Origin: Nitrospirota bacterium
GTDB taxonomy: Bacteria > Nitrospirota > Thermodesulfovibrionia > UBA6902
Length of the DNA: 41,919 bases
Direction of reading: 5' to 3'
NCBI GenBank assembly: GCA_016222915.1
Contig: JACRQA010000049.1
Location: forward strand, 1-41,919
Position numbers and translations under genes: made by a program. Every line of letters starts with the position of its first letter. The stretch's first letter is position 1. Under the pieces are notes generated by a model. That model saw nothing but the letters and a program-made list of their open reading frames with translations, made no database searches and was not told the DNA's origin. This document shows, piece after piece, positions 8,281-16,807 of the stretch.

Positions 8281-9512
8281 ATGAAAATCCAATCTTATAA
8301 AAGACTCATTGAAGACCTGGATAAAAAGCATCTCTGGCACCCTTTTACCCAGATGAAGGAGTGGACAGAGGAGAGCCCGCTGATTATTACCGAAGGACAT
8401 GGTTCTTTTCTTAAAGACATTTATGGGAAGTGGTATATTGACGGCGTGTCTTCTCTATGGGTCAATGTCCATGGCCACAGGAAAAAAGAAATTGATGATG
8501 CAGTAAAAGGCCAGATAGACAGGATCAGCCACTCAACTCTTCTCGGTCTGACCCATCCACCTGCAGCAGAGCTTGCAGGGATGCTGGCCAACATAGCCCC
8601 AAAAGGTCTTACAAGGGTCTTTTATTCCGACAATGGATCGACGTCTGTAGAAGTCGGGCTTAAAATGGCCTATCAATACTGGCAGCACAAAGGGATTAAG
8701 AATAAGACGAAATTTGTGTCCCTCAATAATGCATACCATGGGGACACTATAGGAGCGGTCAGCGTCGGAAAGCAGAGAAGATAATGAGAAAACATAAACG
8801 GGAAATAGCCGCATTGATTATTGAGCCTCTTATGCAGGGGGCAGGCGGGATGATTGCCTCTCCACCGGGATATTTAAAAGGGATCAAGAGATTATGCAAT
8901 AGTTACGATATCCTTATGATCGCGGATGAAGTCGCCACGGGCTTTGGAAGGACGGGGAGGATGTTTGCCTGTGAACACGAAAACGTAAACCCTGACATCC
9001 TTTGCCTCGCAAAGGGCATAACCGGCGGGTACCTGCCCCTTGCCGCAACCATGACAACAGAAAAAATCTATAAGGTGTTTTTGGGCAATTACAGGGAATT
9101 AAAAACCTTCTTTCACGGACACACATACACGGGCAATCAGCTTGCCTGTGCAGCAGCTATTGCTAACCTCAATGTGTTTAAAAAAGAAAAGACCCTGCAG
9201 AAGCTGAATAAAAAAATTGAACTACTTAATAAGGAACTGCTGAAGATGTCAGCATTCAAACGCGTAGGAGACATCAGGCAGAAGGGCTTCATGGTCGGGA
9301 TTGAACTTGTTAAGGACAAAAAAACCGGAGAGCCGTATCCGCTTGAAGACAAAATCGGCTGGCGGGTCTGTTATGCTGCACGTGAGAAAGGGCTTATTAT
9401 AAGACCCCTCGGTAACGTTATCGTATTGATGCCGCCGTTAAGCATCTCCCACCAGGAACTAAAAAGCCTCAGCAGGACCACTGCTGAGGCCATAACGGAC
9501 ATAACCGGATAA
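8281..9512 (+). pseudogene. bioA: Adenosylmethionine-8-amino-7-oxononanoate aminotransferase, broken by internal deletion and frameshift
   Basis: BioA makes 7,8-diaminopelargonic acid in biotin synthesis. The first frame (8281-8784) holds the N-terminus up to [14 protein letters not shown] and then stops. A second frame (8784-9512) continues with MRKHKREIAALIIEPLMQG, the PLP-site IADEVATGFGRTG, the Lys-containing LAKGITGGY and the C-terminus. Intact BioA has about 50 residues between these parts. Reading the second frame back from its ATG gives a BioA-like KAEKI, so the coding match resumes just after the break. The event is therefore a deletion of about 150 bases that also changes frame. The two halves overlap by one base (TAATG), so two peptides could be made, but without the missing segment activity is unlikely. 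No Shine-Dalgarno precedes the first ATG. An assembly error is the main alternative. Confidence 0.85.
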
Positions 9513-9528
9513 TAAAGCTGTCCGGCTT

Positions 9529-9690
9529 TTAATTCATTCTTCTTTCTATGAACTCTTCCAGGTATTGCAACAGTTTCGGATTATTGATGGAAACATAATA
9601 AAGCTCATCATCAGGATTCCGCTTGTAATACGCTAAAAAGTCCCTGAACAATTTCTTCTTGGAGACATTTAACACCATGTAGTTATACAT
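9529..9690 (-). CDS. Small unknown protein, 53 residues
   Basis: The start at 9690 is chosen because AAGGTGA lies five bases upstream; an earlier in-frame ATG at 9714 has no ribosome site. The product (MYNYMVLNVSKKKLF...) is rich in Tyr, Lys and Glu and looks like a small alpha-beta protein with a C-terminal amphipathic helix. I do not recognise it. It lies between the broken bioA (convergent) and purL (divergent). A good ribosome site and balanced codon use favour a real gene. Confidence 0.6.
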   Translation of the reverse strand: MYNYMVLNVSKKKLFRDFLAYYKRNPDDELYYVSINNPKLLQYLEEFIERRMN

Positions 9691-9781
9691 ATGTTCACCT
9701 TCTTTCTTTATCATGTTTCCTTAAGTTAGATATCGGCACGTCTCATGGTAAGCTTTAGCAGGAAGATAAATATAAATGAGT

Positions 9782-9810
9782 GCCTTGTCAGTTAATGACA
9801 GGGCTTTTTT
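9782..9810 (+). terminator. Terminator-like hairpin in front of purL
   Basis: GCCTTGTCA (9782-9790) pairs with TGACAGGGC (9795-9803), one G-T pair included, with loop GTTA, and is followed by TTTTTT. It lies about 50 bases before the purL start, so on the plus strand it could attenuate purL or stop readthrough from bioA. Flanking sequences at 9741-9760 and 9831-9852 are imperfectly complementary and would enclose the purL ribosome site. Confidence 0.6.
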
Positions 9811-9858
9811 AAAAATGATACAATAGCGTCTGCTAAGCTTTCCCCATGGAGAAATAAA

Positions 9859-12800
9859 ATGGCCTTGATGCACTTTTACAGAGCGCCTGCCTTATCAGGA
9901 GAACGGAAAAATGAACTGCTTTCAATTGTCAGACAGAGGATTTCGTCTGCAGTTGAAGATATTGAAACCGAATACTGTTTTAATGTCGAGGCAACCAGCC
10001 CGGTAGACCAGGAGGAAATGACCATCCTCCGCTGGCTGCTGTCCGAGACATTTGAACCGGAGAATTTTTCTGAAAATAGTTTCTTGGCGGGCATCCCCGT
10101 AGGGGCACGGCGCGCCGTGCCCGGCATAATTTTCGAAGTCGGACCGCGCATGAATTTTACGACTGCATGGTCCGCGAACGCCGTCTCAGTGTGTCATGCA
10201 TGCGGCCTGAAAAAAATTACTCGAATTGAAAGGTCGCGAAGGTATAAATTTAATCTCAGCAAAGATACGTCGTTCAGCGGTAACCAGAAGGAAGATTTTT
10301 ACTCATCACTAATCACAGATCATTCATCACTGTTTTACGACCGGATGACGGAGTGCCATTATCCGGAGCCGCTGACCTCTTTTGAGACCGGGACCAAACC
10401 CGAACCGGTGTTTGAAATACGGCTTAAAGAAGAAGGGAAGTCAGCGCTCGAAAAGATCAACAAGTCAATGGGGCTCGGGCTTGATGAGTGGGACATTGAT
10501 TATTACTATAATCTCTTTGTCAATGACATCGGAAGGAACCCGACCAATGTGGAGTGCTTTGACCTGAGCCAGTCAAACAGCGAGCACTCGCGGCACTGGT
10601 TTTTTAAAGGCAGGCTCATTGTTGACGGCAAAGAAGTCCCGGACGATCTTATCAGGATAATCCAGAAACCCCTGAAGGCAAACCCCGCAAACAGCGTCAT
10701 TGCATTCAAGGACAATTCCAGTTCTATCCGGGGACATGAAATTAATACGATCATCCCTGATGATCCCCTGACGCCGTCAGCTTTTAAAAAGGCCACTCGG
10801 AAATATGATGTTATCTTTACTGCTGAGACCCATAATTTCCCAAGCGGGGTCGCCCCGTTTCCAGGCGCTGAAACAGGGACCGGCGGGAGGATAAGGGATG
10901 TCGAGGCCACAGGCAGGGGCGGGCTGGTCATTGCAGGTACAGCCGCGTACTGTGTGGGGAATCTTCATATACCGGGTTATGAGCTGCCGTGGGAAGACAA
11001 ATCATTTAAATATCCGCTCAACCTGGCTTCCCCTCTCGATATCGAGGTCCAGGCAAGTAACGGGGCGTCTGATTACGGGAATAAATTCGGTGAGCCTGTT
11101 ATCCAGGGGTATACCCGCTCATTCGGAATGAGGATGCCGGATGGAGAACGGTATGAGTGGCTCAAGCCAATAATGTTTACCGCAGGCATCGGCCAGATGG
11201 ATGCGACGCACATAAAGAAGGGCGAACCTGAAGAAGGGATGCTGGTTGTAAAGATCGGGGGCCCGGCATACAGGATCGGCATCGGCGGCGGAGCAGCCTC
11301 AAGCATGATCCAGGGTGAGAATGTCGCTGAGCTTGACTTCAACGCTGTACAGCGCGGCGACGCGGAGATGGAACAGAAGATGAACAGGGTCCTGCGCGCC
11401 TGCGTAGAAATGGGCGGCGCAAATCCAATTGTCAGCATACATGATCAGGGAGCAGGGGGAAACTGCAATGTCGTGAAAGAGATCATTTACCCTGCCGGGG
11501 CAAAGATCGAGGTAAGAAAGATCCAGCTTGGCGACAACACGCTTTCGGTACTTGAGATATGGGGCGCCGAGTACCAGGAGCAGAACGCGCTGCTTTTGAA
11601 AAAGGAGCATATCGATATATTCAGAAAAATGTGTCTGCGCGAAAAGGTCCCTTTTGCCGTCATAGGCACAATTACAGGAGACGGCTTCGCAGTGCTTTAC
11701 GATGAAACCGACGGGAGCACGCCTGTCAATTTGGATCTGGGCAAAATATTGGGCGACATGCCTCAGAAGACATTCAGGCTGGACCGCGTTCCCGTTAAAA
11801 CCGGACCACTGAAATTGCCCGATGGAATAACCGTAAGGGCCGCCCTTGACAGGGTGTTGCGTCTGCTTTCAGTGGGATCAAAGAGGTTCCTTACCAATAA
11901 GGTCGACAGGAGCGTCACCGGGTTGATAGCTAGACAGCAGTGTGCCGGGCCTTTGCAGCTTACCGTTTCAGATGTAGCGGTTATCGGCCAAAGTCATTTC
12001 GGATTGACCGGTGCAGCTATTTCTATAGGAGAGCAGCCGGTAAAGACATTGATAGGCCCGGCTGCGATGGCGCGTCTTTGTGTCGGTGAGGCATTAACAA
12101 ATATTGTCTGGGCCAGGATCAGCTCCCTGGAAGACATCAAGTGTTCCGGCAACTGGATGTGGGCCGCAAAGCTTCCCGGAGAAGGCGCGAAGCTGTATGA
12201 TGCGGCGGTTGCGCTCAGTGATATCTTAATCAAACTCGGCATCGCTATTGACGGAGGCAAAGACAGCCTGTCAATGGCTACGCAGGTACAAAGACAGGGG
12301 TCAGGGGTCAGGGGTCAGGGGTCAGAACAAACAACAGAAACTGTCAAATCCCCAGGGACTCTCGTTATATCCGCATACGCAACCTGTCCTGATATTACAA
12401 AGGTGCTGACCCCTGATATTAAAAAGCCGGGACAGAGCAAACTTATTTTTATCGATCTTGGTCAAGGCAAAAACCGCCTCGGCGGAAGCGCACTGGCCCA
12501 GGTTTATAATCAAACCGGCAATGAATCCCCGGATGTTGATGATCCGGAATTATTGAAGCGCTCATTCAATGCCGTACAGACACTGATTGATAAAGACCTG
12601 ATTCTTTCAGGTCATGACAGGAGCGACGGCGGGTTGATTACAACACTTCTTGAAATGGCCTTTGCAGGTAATTGCGGAATTGAAATAAGTCGGAAGTCGG
12701 AAGAAGAAATAATTTCGATGTTGTTCTCCGAAGAATTGGGTCTTGTGATTGAGTATCTGCCGAAGAACGAGGACGAGATACTATCCGTCTTCAAGAACTT

Positions 12801-13893
12801 CTCTGTCCCTTGCGAAATCATAGGTAAGACTTTATCCGAAAAAAGAATTACCCTTCTTGACCAATCCCCAACCCCCAACCCCCAACCCCTTTTCGATGAA
12901 GATATGCGAATTCTGAGAAGCATTTGGGAAGAAACGAGTTATCAACTCGAAAAACTTCAGACCAATCCTGAATGCGTTGAGGAGGAGAAGAAGAATATTT
13001 ATGACAGAAAGGGTCCGGAATATATTTTGACCTTCAAACCGGATACCCCTAACCCCCAACCCTCAACCCCCAACTCCCAACCCCCAAGGGTTGCAATCAT
13101 CCGTGAAGAAGGCAGCAACAGCGACAGGGAGATGACGTCCGCTTTTTATCATGCGGGGTTTGAGCCCTGGGATGTAACGATGACCGATTTTCTTGAGGAC
13201 AGGGTCTCGCTTGCCGGTTTTAGCGGGCTTGCATTTGTCGGCGGGTTCAGCTACGCGGACGTTCTGGACTCTGCAAAAGGCTGGGCCGGGGTCATCAGGT
13301 TCAATAATAAAATTTGGGATGAATTTCAGAAATTTTACAACCGAAAAGACACCTTTAGTCTTGGCGTCTGCAACGGATGTCAGCTCATGGCCCTGCTTGG
13401 ATGGGTACCGTGGCAGGGCATTGAAAACAGCATCCAGCCGAGGTTCATTCACAACGTGTCCGGACGGTTTGAGTCCCGCTTTTCCGCGGTAAAGATACTA
13501 CCGAGTCCGGCGGTAATGTTGAAGGGGATGGAAGGTTCCGCCCTCGGCATATGGGTCGCACACGGCGAAGGCCGGGCATATTTCCCGGATAAAGACATTT
13601 TAAAAAGAATAGAGGCAGACAACCTCGCGCCTGTCCGCTATGTAGATGACAGCAATGAGATCACCATGCATTACCCGTTCAATCCGAATGGATCGGCCAA
13701 CGGGATCGCAGCGCTTTGCTCCCCTGATGGACGGCATCTGGCTGTAATGCCTCATCCTGAAAGGACGTTTCTCAAATGGCAATGGCCGTGGAAGCCGGAG
13801 AATATAAGGGCGTATGGCAATACGTCCTCACAAGCGTCGCCCTGGCTTAGGATGTTTCAGAATGCGCGGGAATGGTGCGATAATAACAAGTAA
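9859..13893 (+). CDS. purL: Phosphoribosylformylglycinamidine synthase, large single-chain type, with in-frame repeat insertions
   Basis: This enzyme converts FGAR, glutamine and ATP to FGAM in purine synthesis. The 1344-residue chain has the full large-type order: N-terminal PurS-like part, tandem synthetase halves (ETHNFPSGVAPFPGAETGTG near residue 325; SIHDQGAGGN; DGGKDSLSMA) and a C-terminal class I glutaminase with Cys in LGVCNGCQ and His/Glu in MPHPERTF. It is about 50 residues longer than the E. coli enzyme. The surplus lies where short DNA repeats are translated: a GC palindrome near residue 85, and 7-bp repeats near residues 150-157, 814-822, 944-948, 1002-1010 and 1063-1076. All keep the frame and catalytic motifs are intact, so it is probably active. 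Many bacteria instead use separate PurS, PurL and PurQ; none of those is in the window. Confidence 0.95.
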   Translation: MALMHFYRAPALSGERKNELLSIVRQRISSAVEDIETEYCFNVEATSPVDQEEMTILRWLLSETFEPENFSENSFLAGIPVGARRAVPGIIFEVGPRMNFTTAWSANAVSVCHACGLKKITRIERSRRYKFNLSKDTSFSGNQKEDFYSSLITDHSSLFYDRMTECHYPEPLTSFETGTKPEPVFEIRLKEEGKSALEKINKSMGLGLDEWDIDYYYNLFVNDIGRNPTNVECFDLSQSNSEHSRHWFFKGRLIVDGKEVPDDLIRIIQKPLKANPANSVIAFKDNSSSIRGHEINTIIPDDPLTPSAFKKATRKYDVIFTAETHNFPSGVAPFPGAETGTGGRIRDVEATGRGGLVIAGTAAYCVGNLHIPGYELPWEDKSFKYPLNLASPLDIEVQASNGASDYGNKFGEPVIQGYTRSFGMRMPDGERYEWLKPIMFTAGIGQMDATHIKKGEPEEGMLVVKIGGPAYRIGIGGGAASSMIQGENVAELDFNAVQRGDAEMEQKMNRVLRACVEMGGANPIVSIHDQGAGGNCNVVKEIIYPAGAKIEVRKIQLGDNTLSVLEIWGAEYQEQNALLLKKEHIDIFRKMCLREKVPFAVIGTITGDGFAVLYDETDGSTPVNLDLGKILGDMPQKTFRLDRVPVKTGPLKLPDGITVRAALDRVLRLLSVGSKRFLTNKVDRSVTGLIARQQCAGPLQLTVSDVAVIGQSHFGLTGAAISIGEQPVKTLIGPAAMARLCVGEALTNIVWARISSLEDIKCSGNWMWAAKLPGEGAKLYDAAVALSDILIKLGIAIDGGKDSLSMATQVQRQGSGVRGQGSEQTTETVKSPGTLVISAYATCPDITKVLTPDIKKPGQSKLIFIDLGQGKNRLGGSALAQVYNQTGNESPDVDDPELLKRSFNAVQTLIDKDLILSGHDRSDGGLITTLLEMAFAGNCGIEISRKSEEEIISMLFSEELGLVIEYLPKNEDEILSVFKNFSVPCEIIGKTLSEKRITLLDQSPTPNPQPLFDEDMRILRSIWEETSYQLEKLQTNPECVEEEKKNIYDRKGPEYILTFKPDTPNPQPSTPNSQPPRVAIIREEGSNSDREMTSAFYHAGFEPWDVTMTDFLEDRVSLAGFSGLAFVGGFSYADVLDSAKGWAGVIRFNNKIWDEFQKFYNRKDTFSLGVCNGCQLMALLGWVPWQGIENSIQPRFIHNVSGRFESRFSAVKILPSPAVMLKGMEGSALGIWVAHGEGRAYFPDKDILKRIEADNLAPVRYVDDSNEITMHYPFNPNGSANGIAALCSPDGRHLAVMPHPERTFLKWQWPWKPENIRAYGNTSSQASPWLRMFQNAREWCDNNK
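10099..10122. repeat. GTAGGGGC-family palindrome inside purL
   Basis: The 20-bp perfect palindrome GGGCACGGCGCGCCGTGCCC (10103-10122) is preceded by GTAG, the end sequence of the family seen at 29762, 30291 and 32720. It is read in frame as VGARRAVPG, between the N-terminal part and the conserved FEVGPR segment. Confidence 0.7.
10303..10330. repeat. 7-bp tandem repeat in purL (TCATCAC type)
   Basis: Four consecutive heptamers, TCATCAC, TAATCAC, AGATCAT and TCATCAC, are read in frame as a Ser/Leu/His-rich loop. Confidence 0.55.
12295..12324. repeat. 7-bp tandem repeat in purL (TCAGGGG type)
   Basis: About four exact copies of TCAGGGG are read in frame as a Gly/Gln/Ser linker (QGSGVRGQGS) just after the DGGKDSLSMA motif. 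Confidence 0.7.
12688..12701. repeat. 7-bp direct repeat in purL (AGTCGGA x2)
   Basis: Two exact adjacent copies of AGTCGGA are read as part of SRKSEEE. Two copies alone are weak evidence, but the unit length matches the other purL repeats. Confidence 0.35.
12863..12889. repeat. 7-bp tandem repeat in purL (CCCCCAA type)
   Basis: Three to four units of CCCCCAA are read in frame as SPTPNPQP. Confidence 0.65.
13045..13087. repeat. 7-bp tandem repeat in purL before the glutaminase domain
   Basis: About six degenerate units of ACCCCCA / ACCCTCA / ACTCCCA are read in frame as a Pro/Asn/Gln/Thr linker, directly before the first strand of the glutaminase domain (RVAIIREEGSN). Confidence 0.7.
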
Positions 13894-13950
13894 GTTTTGA
13901 TTGGTCTGTCTATCCTCACTCTGTGCAGATGAGCACCTGGTCGAGTTCGT

Positions 13951-14379
13951 CTATGATGGGTTACTTTCAGACAGATAACCTTCTTTCACGAGGAAGTCTT
14001 TTGCTTTTAATATCGCAATGCCGCTGTATGTCCCCATATCAAGGAGATGCTTGTCCCCTGAGATTATATAATCAGCCTTGCCGTCAACAGCGCATTCAAG
14101 AAATACGTTATCAGTAGGGTCAGCCTGAATTATAGAAAGCTTTGTTTGGACTTCTACTAATTCAGCCCTGCTTCTTAAGCTCTTCATAAAGGGGACTATT
14201 TCTTTCGGTGAGACGCCGAACTTAGAATAGCCCAGTACACGGATAAACTCAATCTCCATGTCCTTACTGACAAGCATAGTGATTTTTCCGGTGCGGGCCA
14301 GATCAAAGACACTTCTCGGAGGTCCCTTCCAGAAAAAAGCAGAGATTGTAACATTAGTATCCAGAACAACACGTTTCAA
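13951..14379 (-). CDS. PIN-domain ribonuclease toxin
   Basis: The 142-residue protein opens with RVVLDTNVTISAFFW, the first acidic motif of PIN domains. It has the mid-chain Glu of MEIEFIRVL and the later DPTDNVFLECAVDGKADYIISGDKHLL, the acidic cluster that binds metal. This is the pattern of the family annotated as putative toxin-antitoxin toxin, PIN family (PilT N-terminus type). Such toxins cleave RNA. The start overlaps the stop of the 76-residue upstream gene by four bases, the usual antitoxin-then-toxin layout. The RNA target is unknown. Confidence 0.9.
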   Translation of the reverse strand: MKRVVLDTNVTISAFFWKGPPRSVFDLARTGKITMLVSKDMEIEFIRVLGYSKFGVSPKEIVPFMKSLRSRAELVEVQTKLSIIQADPTDNVFLECAVDGKADYIISGDKHLLDMGTYSGIAILKAKDFLVKEGYLSESNPS

Positions 14380-14606
14380 CGGACACCCCGTGATTCATGG
14401 ATAATTTTCTCAATGTCATTTTCAGTTAAATCGGAGAACCCCTTTTCTTTTGCAAGCGATTCTGCATAACCGTATACATCAGTTTCTTCGACAGGCATCA
14501 AAAGAACATCAAAGACGCTTCCTATTTCCTTTGCCGCATCCTCAGGCAATGAAAGATGCCCGTCAGGCAGTACCTTCCCTATAAATCTTCTGGCGGTAGT
14601 TTTCAT
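14376..14606 (-). CDS. Antitoxin partner of the PIN toxin (AbrB-like N-terminus)
   Basis: The 76-residue protein has a short beta-rich N-terminus, IGKVLPDGHLSLPEDAAKEIG, like a swapped-hairpin (AbrB/MazE-type) DNA-binding region, and an acidic helical C-terminus (LTENDIEKIIHESRG) suited to wrapping the toxin. It precedes and overlaps the toxin gene. A strong ribosome site (AAAGGAGG) lies before the ATG. An inverted repeat just upstream (14626-14650) is a natural place for autoregulation. The family is inferred from size, position and N-terminal pattern. Confidence 0.8.
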   Translation of the reverse strand: MKTTARRFIGKVLPDGHLSLPEDAAKEIGSVFDVLLMPVEETDVYGYAESLAKEKGFSDLTENDIEKIIHESRGVR

Positions 14607-14625
14607 GCGTAATACCTCCTTTTGT

Positions 14626-14650
14626 ATATTTTAATTCTATATCAAAATAT
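14626..14650. promoter_or_regulatory. Inverted repeat upstream of the toxin-antitoxin pair
   Basis: ATATTTT (14626-14632) and AAAATAT (14644-14650) are perfect inverted halves 11 bases apart, centred about 30 bases before the antitoxin ATG. This is a candidate operator for autoregulation; binding is inferred. Confidence 0.4.
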
Positions 14651-14659
14651 GATCTTTTC

Positions 14660-15022
14660 CTAATCCTCCTCTATAGCATTGGTTAACGTTCCGGTCTTTG
14701 TCGGAATCCTGATTAAAAAGCTGTCGGGCTTTTGCGCGTAGATGATGAACTTTGCTTCGTCCAGCCCTGACGCCTCATATTTAAAGCCGTTGTCAGTTAT
14801 TACTTCCTGCTGTCCCATGAAGTACGCGCCAAGCTCTAACAGATCACCGGGGACTGGGATTTCCTTTGCGTCTTTCAAATGCTTTGAGTCAACAAACTCC
14901 TCCTTAATGGAATGCTCTGACGAGGCAACTTCAAAAGGATATGAGCCCTTTGTTATAAACTCATTGAGCCAAGATATTACCTGACCCGTGAATTCTCTTT
15001 CATTGGATTTAATGTCCGGCAT
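14660..15022 (-). CDS. Unrecognised protein, 120 residues (possible gene remnant)
   Basis: The protein begins MPDIKSNEREFTGQVISWLN and ends in an acidic tail. It has no signal or membrane segment and no motif I can assign. The opening weakly recalls the first residues of some type II restriction-modification proteins, so it may be what is left of such a gene, but this is only an impression. It has no clear Shine-Dalgarno and ends about 50 bases before the antitoxin gene, reading in the same direction. Confidence 0.5.
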   Translation of the reverse strand: MPDIKSNEREFTGQVISWLNEFITKGSYPFEVASSEHSIKEEFVDSKHLKDAKEIPVPGDLLELGAYFMGQQEVITDNGFKYEASGLDEAKFIIYAQKPDSFLIRIPTKTGTLTNAIEED

Positions 15023-15235
15023 AGGTTATTTATTTCAAATCAGTAAAACGCTTTCTCTATTCAATCAACTAAGATGAAAAAGGTCTCCCCCTTTAAAAAG
15101 CTACGCATGATTTTAATCTAACATCAGGCCAATCGGCAAGAGAAAAATAGTGGCTATACATATTATTGGATTGGAATTTTGTGTATGCATAAATGTTATA
15201 CTAAGACTCAAAAAATAAATCTTAACCATTAACGT

Positions 15236-16699
15236 ATGTCATTGAAGGAAATCAGTAAGCTTATCAGCAGGACCATATCAAGTCCGCTTCCGTATTTATC
15301 ATTGTCTGAAGATAAATTCCACGATGAATGCGGGGTGTTCGGCGTGTTCGGTCATCCTGAGGCCTCAAATCTTACTTACCTGGGACTCCATGCCCTCCAG
15401 CACCGGGGGCAGGAGGGCGCAGGCATATGCTCTTCGGACGGCAAGCAGGTTTATGTTGAGAAATCCATGGGCCTTGTCGCTGATATTTTTTCCGAAAAAA
15501 GACTGAAGAGACTGCCAGGTAATCTTGCAATCGGACATAATCGTTATTCAACCGCAGGCACAAGCTCCCTGAAAAATGTTCAACCCCTGATGGTCAATTA
15601 CGCTTTAGGTTCTCTTTCAATCGCACATAACGGCAACCTCGTCAACGCCTTTGAGCTGAAAAATGAGCTGGAGTCTCAGGGCGCCATATTCCAGTCTACG
15701 GCTGACAGCGAAGTGATCGTGCATCTGATCGCAAGCTCCAGGGCCGGGGGACTGCACGAACGCATAATCGACACGATGAAGAGTCTTTCCGGCGCATACA
15801 GTTTGTTATTGATGAGCGAGGACGAGCTTATTGCGGTCAGAGATCCCTTCGGCTTCAGGCCCCTGAGTATCGGCAAATATGACGGAGCATATGTAGTTGC
15901 GTCCGAGACCTGCGCCTTTGATCTTATCGGCGCGCAGTATGTCCGGGACGTTGAGCCGGGGGAGATGGTGATTATTAATAAACACGGCCTGCATCATGTG
16001 CGGACTCTGCCATCACAGAAGCACGCATTCTGCGTCTTTGAATTCATATACTTTGCAAGGCCGGACAGCAATATATTCGGTAACCGTAATGTCAATAAAA
16101 AGAGAAAAGAGTTCGGCCGGGAGCTTGCAAGGGAATATCCCGTCAACGCGGACCTGGTTATCGCCGTGCCTGATTCGGGTGTGCCGGCAGCGCTCGGGTT
16201 TGCGGAAGAGAGCGGCATTCCTTTTGACCAGGGGCTGATAAGAAACCATTATGTGGGCCGTACATTTATTGAACCGAGGCAGTCCATCAGGCATTTCGGC
16301 GTGAAGATCAAATTGAACCCCATTCGCCAGATACTGGAAGGCAAGCGGGTAGTGGTCGTTGATGATTCTATTGTGCGCGGCACCACGAGCAAGAAGATCG
16401 TCAAGATGATCAGGGAAGGCGGGGGCGCAAAGGAAGTGCATTTGAGAATCAGCTCCCCCCCCACCATGGGACCGTGTTTTTACGGGATCGACACCCCCAC
16501 AAGAAAAGAGCTGATAGCTTCAACCCACACTGTCGATGAAATAAGAAAATATATAACGGCCGATTCCCTTCAATATTTAAGTTTGGAAGGATTGATGGAC
16601 GTTGTCCCAAGCCCTGAGAAATACTGTACAGCATGTTTTAACGACGACTACCCGGTATTCGGTCCGCGGGACAAGGTTGAGCAGATTGAGCTTTTTTAG
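15236..16699 (+). CDS. purF: Amidophosphoribosyltransferase, Fe-S type
   Basis: PurF makes phosphoribosylamine from PRPP and glutamine, the first step of purine synthesis. The glutaminase domain starts at Cys32 ([10 protein letters not shown]) after a 31-residue leader, longer than the 11-residue propeptide of the Bacillus enzyme; processing to expose this Cys is expected. The PRPP motif is [14 protein letters not shown]. Cysteines in [23 protein letters not shown] and KYCTACFN match the [4Fe-4S] ligands of the Bacillus-type enzyme. No Shine-Dalgarno precedes the ATG, and no later ATG occurs before Cys32, so the exact start is uncertain. A TATACT -10-like box lies at 15197-15202, with only a poor -35. 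Confidence 0.95.
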   Translation: MSLKEISKLISRTISSPLPYLSLSEDKFHDECGVFGVFGHPEASNLTYLGLHALQHRGQEGAGICSSDGKQVYVEKSMGLVADIFSEKRLKRLPGNLAIGHNRYSTAGTSSLKNVQPLMVNYALGSLSIAHNGNLVNAFELKNELESQGAIFQSTADSEVIVHLIASSRAGGLHERIIDTMKSLSGAYSLLLMSEDELIAVRDPFGFRPLSIGKYDGAYVVASETCAFDLIGAQYVRDVEPGEMVIINKHGLHHVRTLPSQKHAFCVFEFIYFARPDSNIFGNRNVNKKRKEFGRELAREYPVNADLVIAVPDSGVPAALGFAEESGIPFDQGLIRNHYVGRTFIEPRQSIRHFGVKIKLNPIRQILEGKRVVVVDDSIVRGTTSKKIVKMIREGGGAKEVHLRISSPPTMGPCFYGIDTPTRKELIASTHTVDEIRKYITADSLQYLSLEGLMDVVPSPEKYCTACFNDDYPVFGPRDKVEQIELF

Positions 16700-16807
16700 G
16701 GCGGGGCTAAAGTTCAAACAATTTTTTCCGAAAATAAATGCCGGAGGTCCGGAAATAATTAAAACCGGCTTATTGGTTTAAACTGATTTATAAAAAAGAT
16801 ACAAAAA

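Noticed and set aside
8161-8400. Minus-strand frame of 79 codons upstream of bioA
   Set aside because: It runs over the bioA start and the short repeats, with no ribosome site.
9715-9858. Purine riboswitch upstream of purL
   Set aside because: The conserved purine aptamer sequence is absent; only a terminator hairpin is seen.
12295-13087. Tandem repeats in purL as a possible CRISPR array
   Set aside because: Units are 7 bp with no spacers, and the region is translated in frame.
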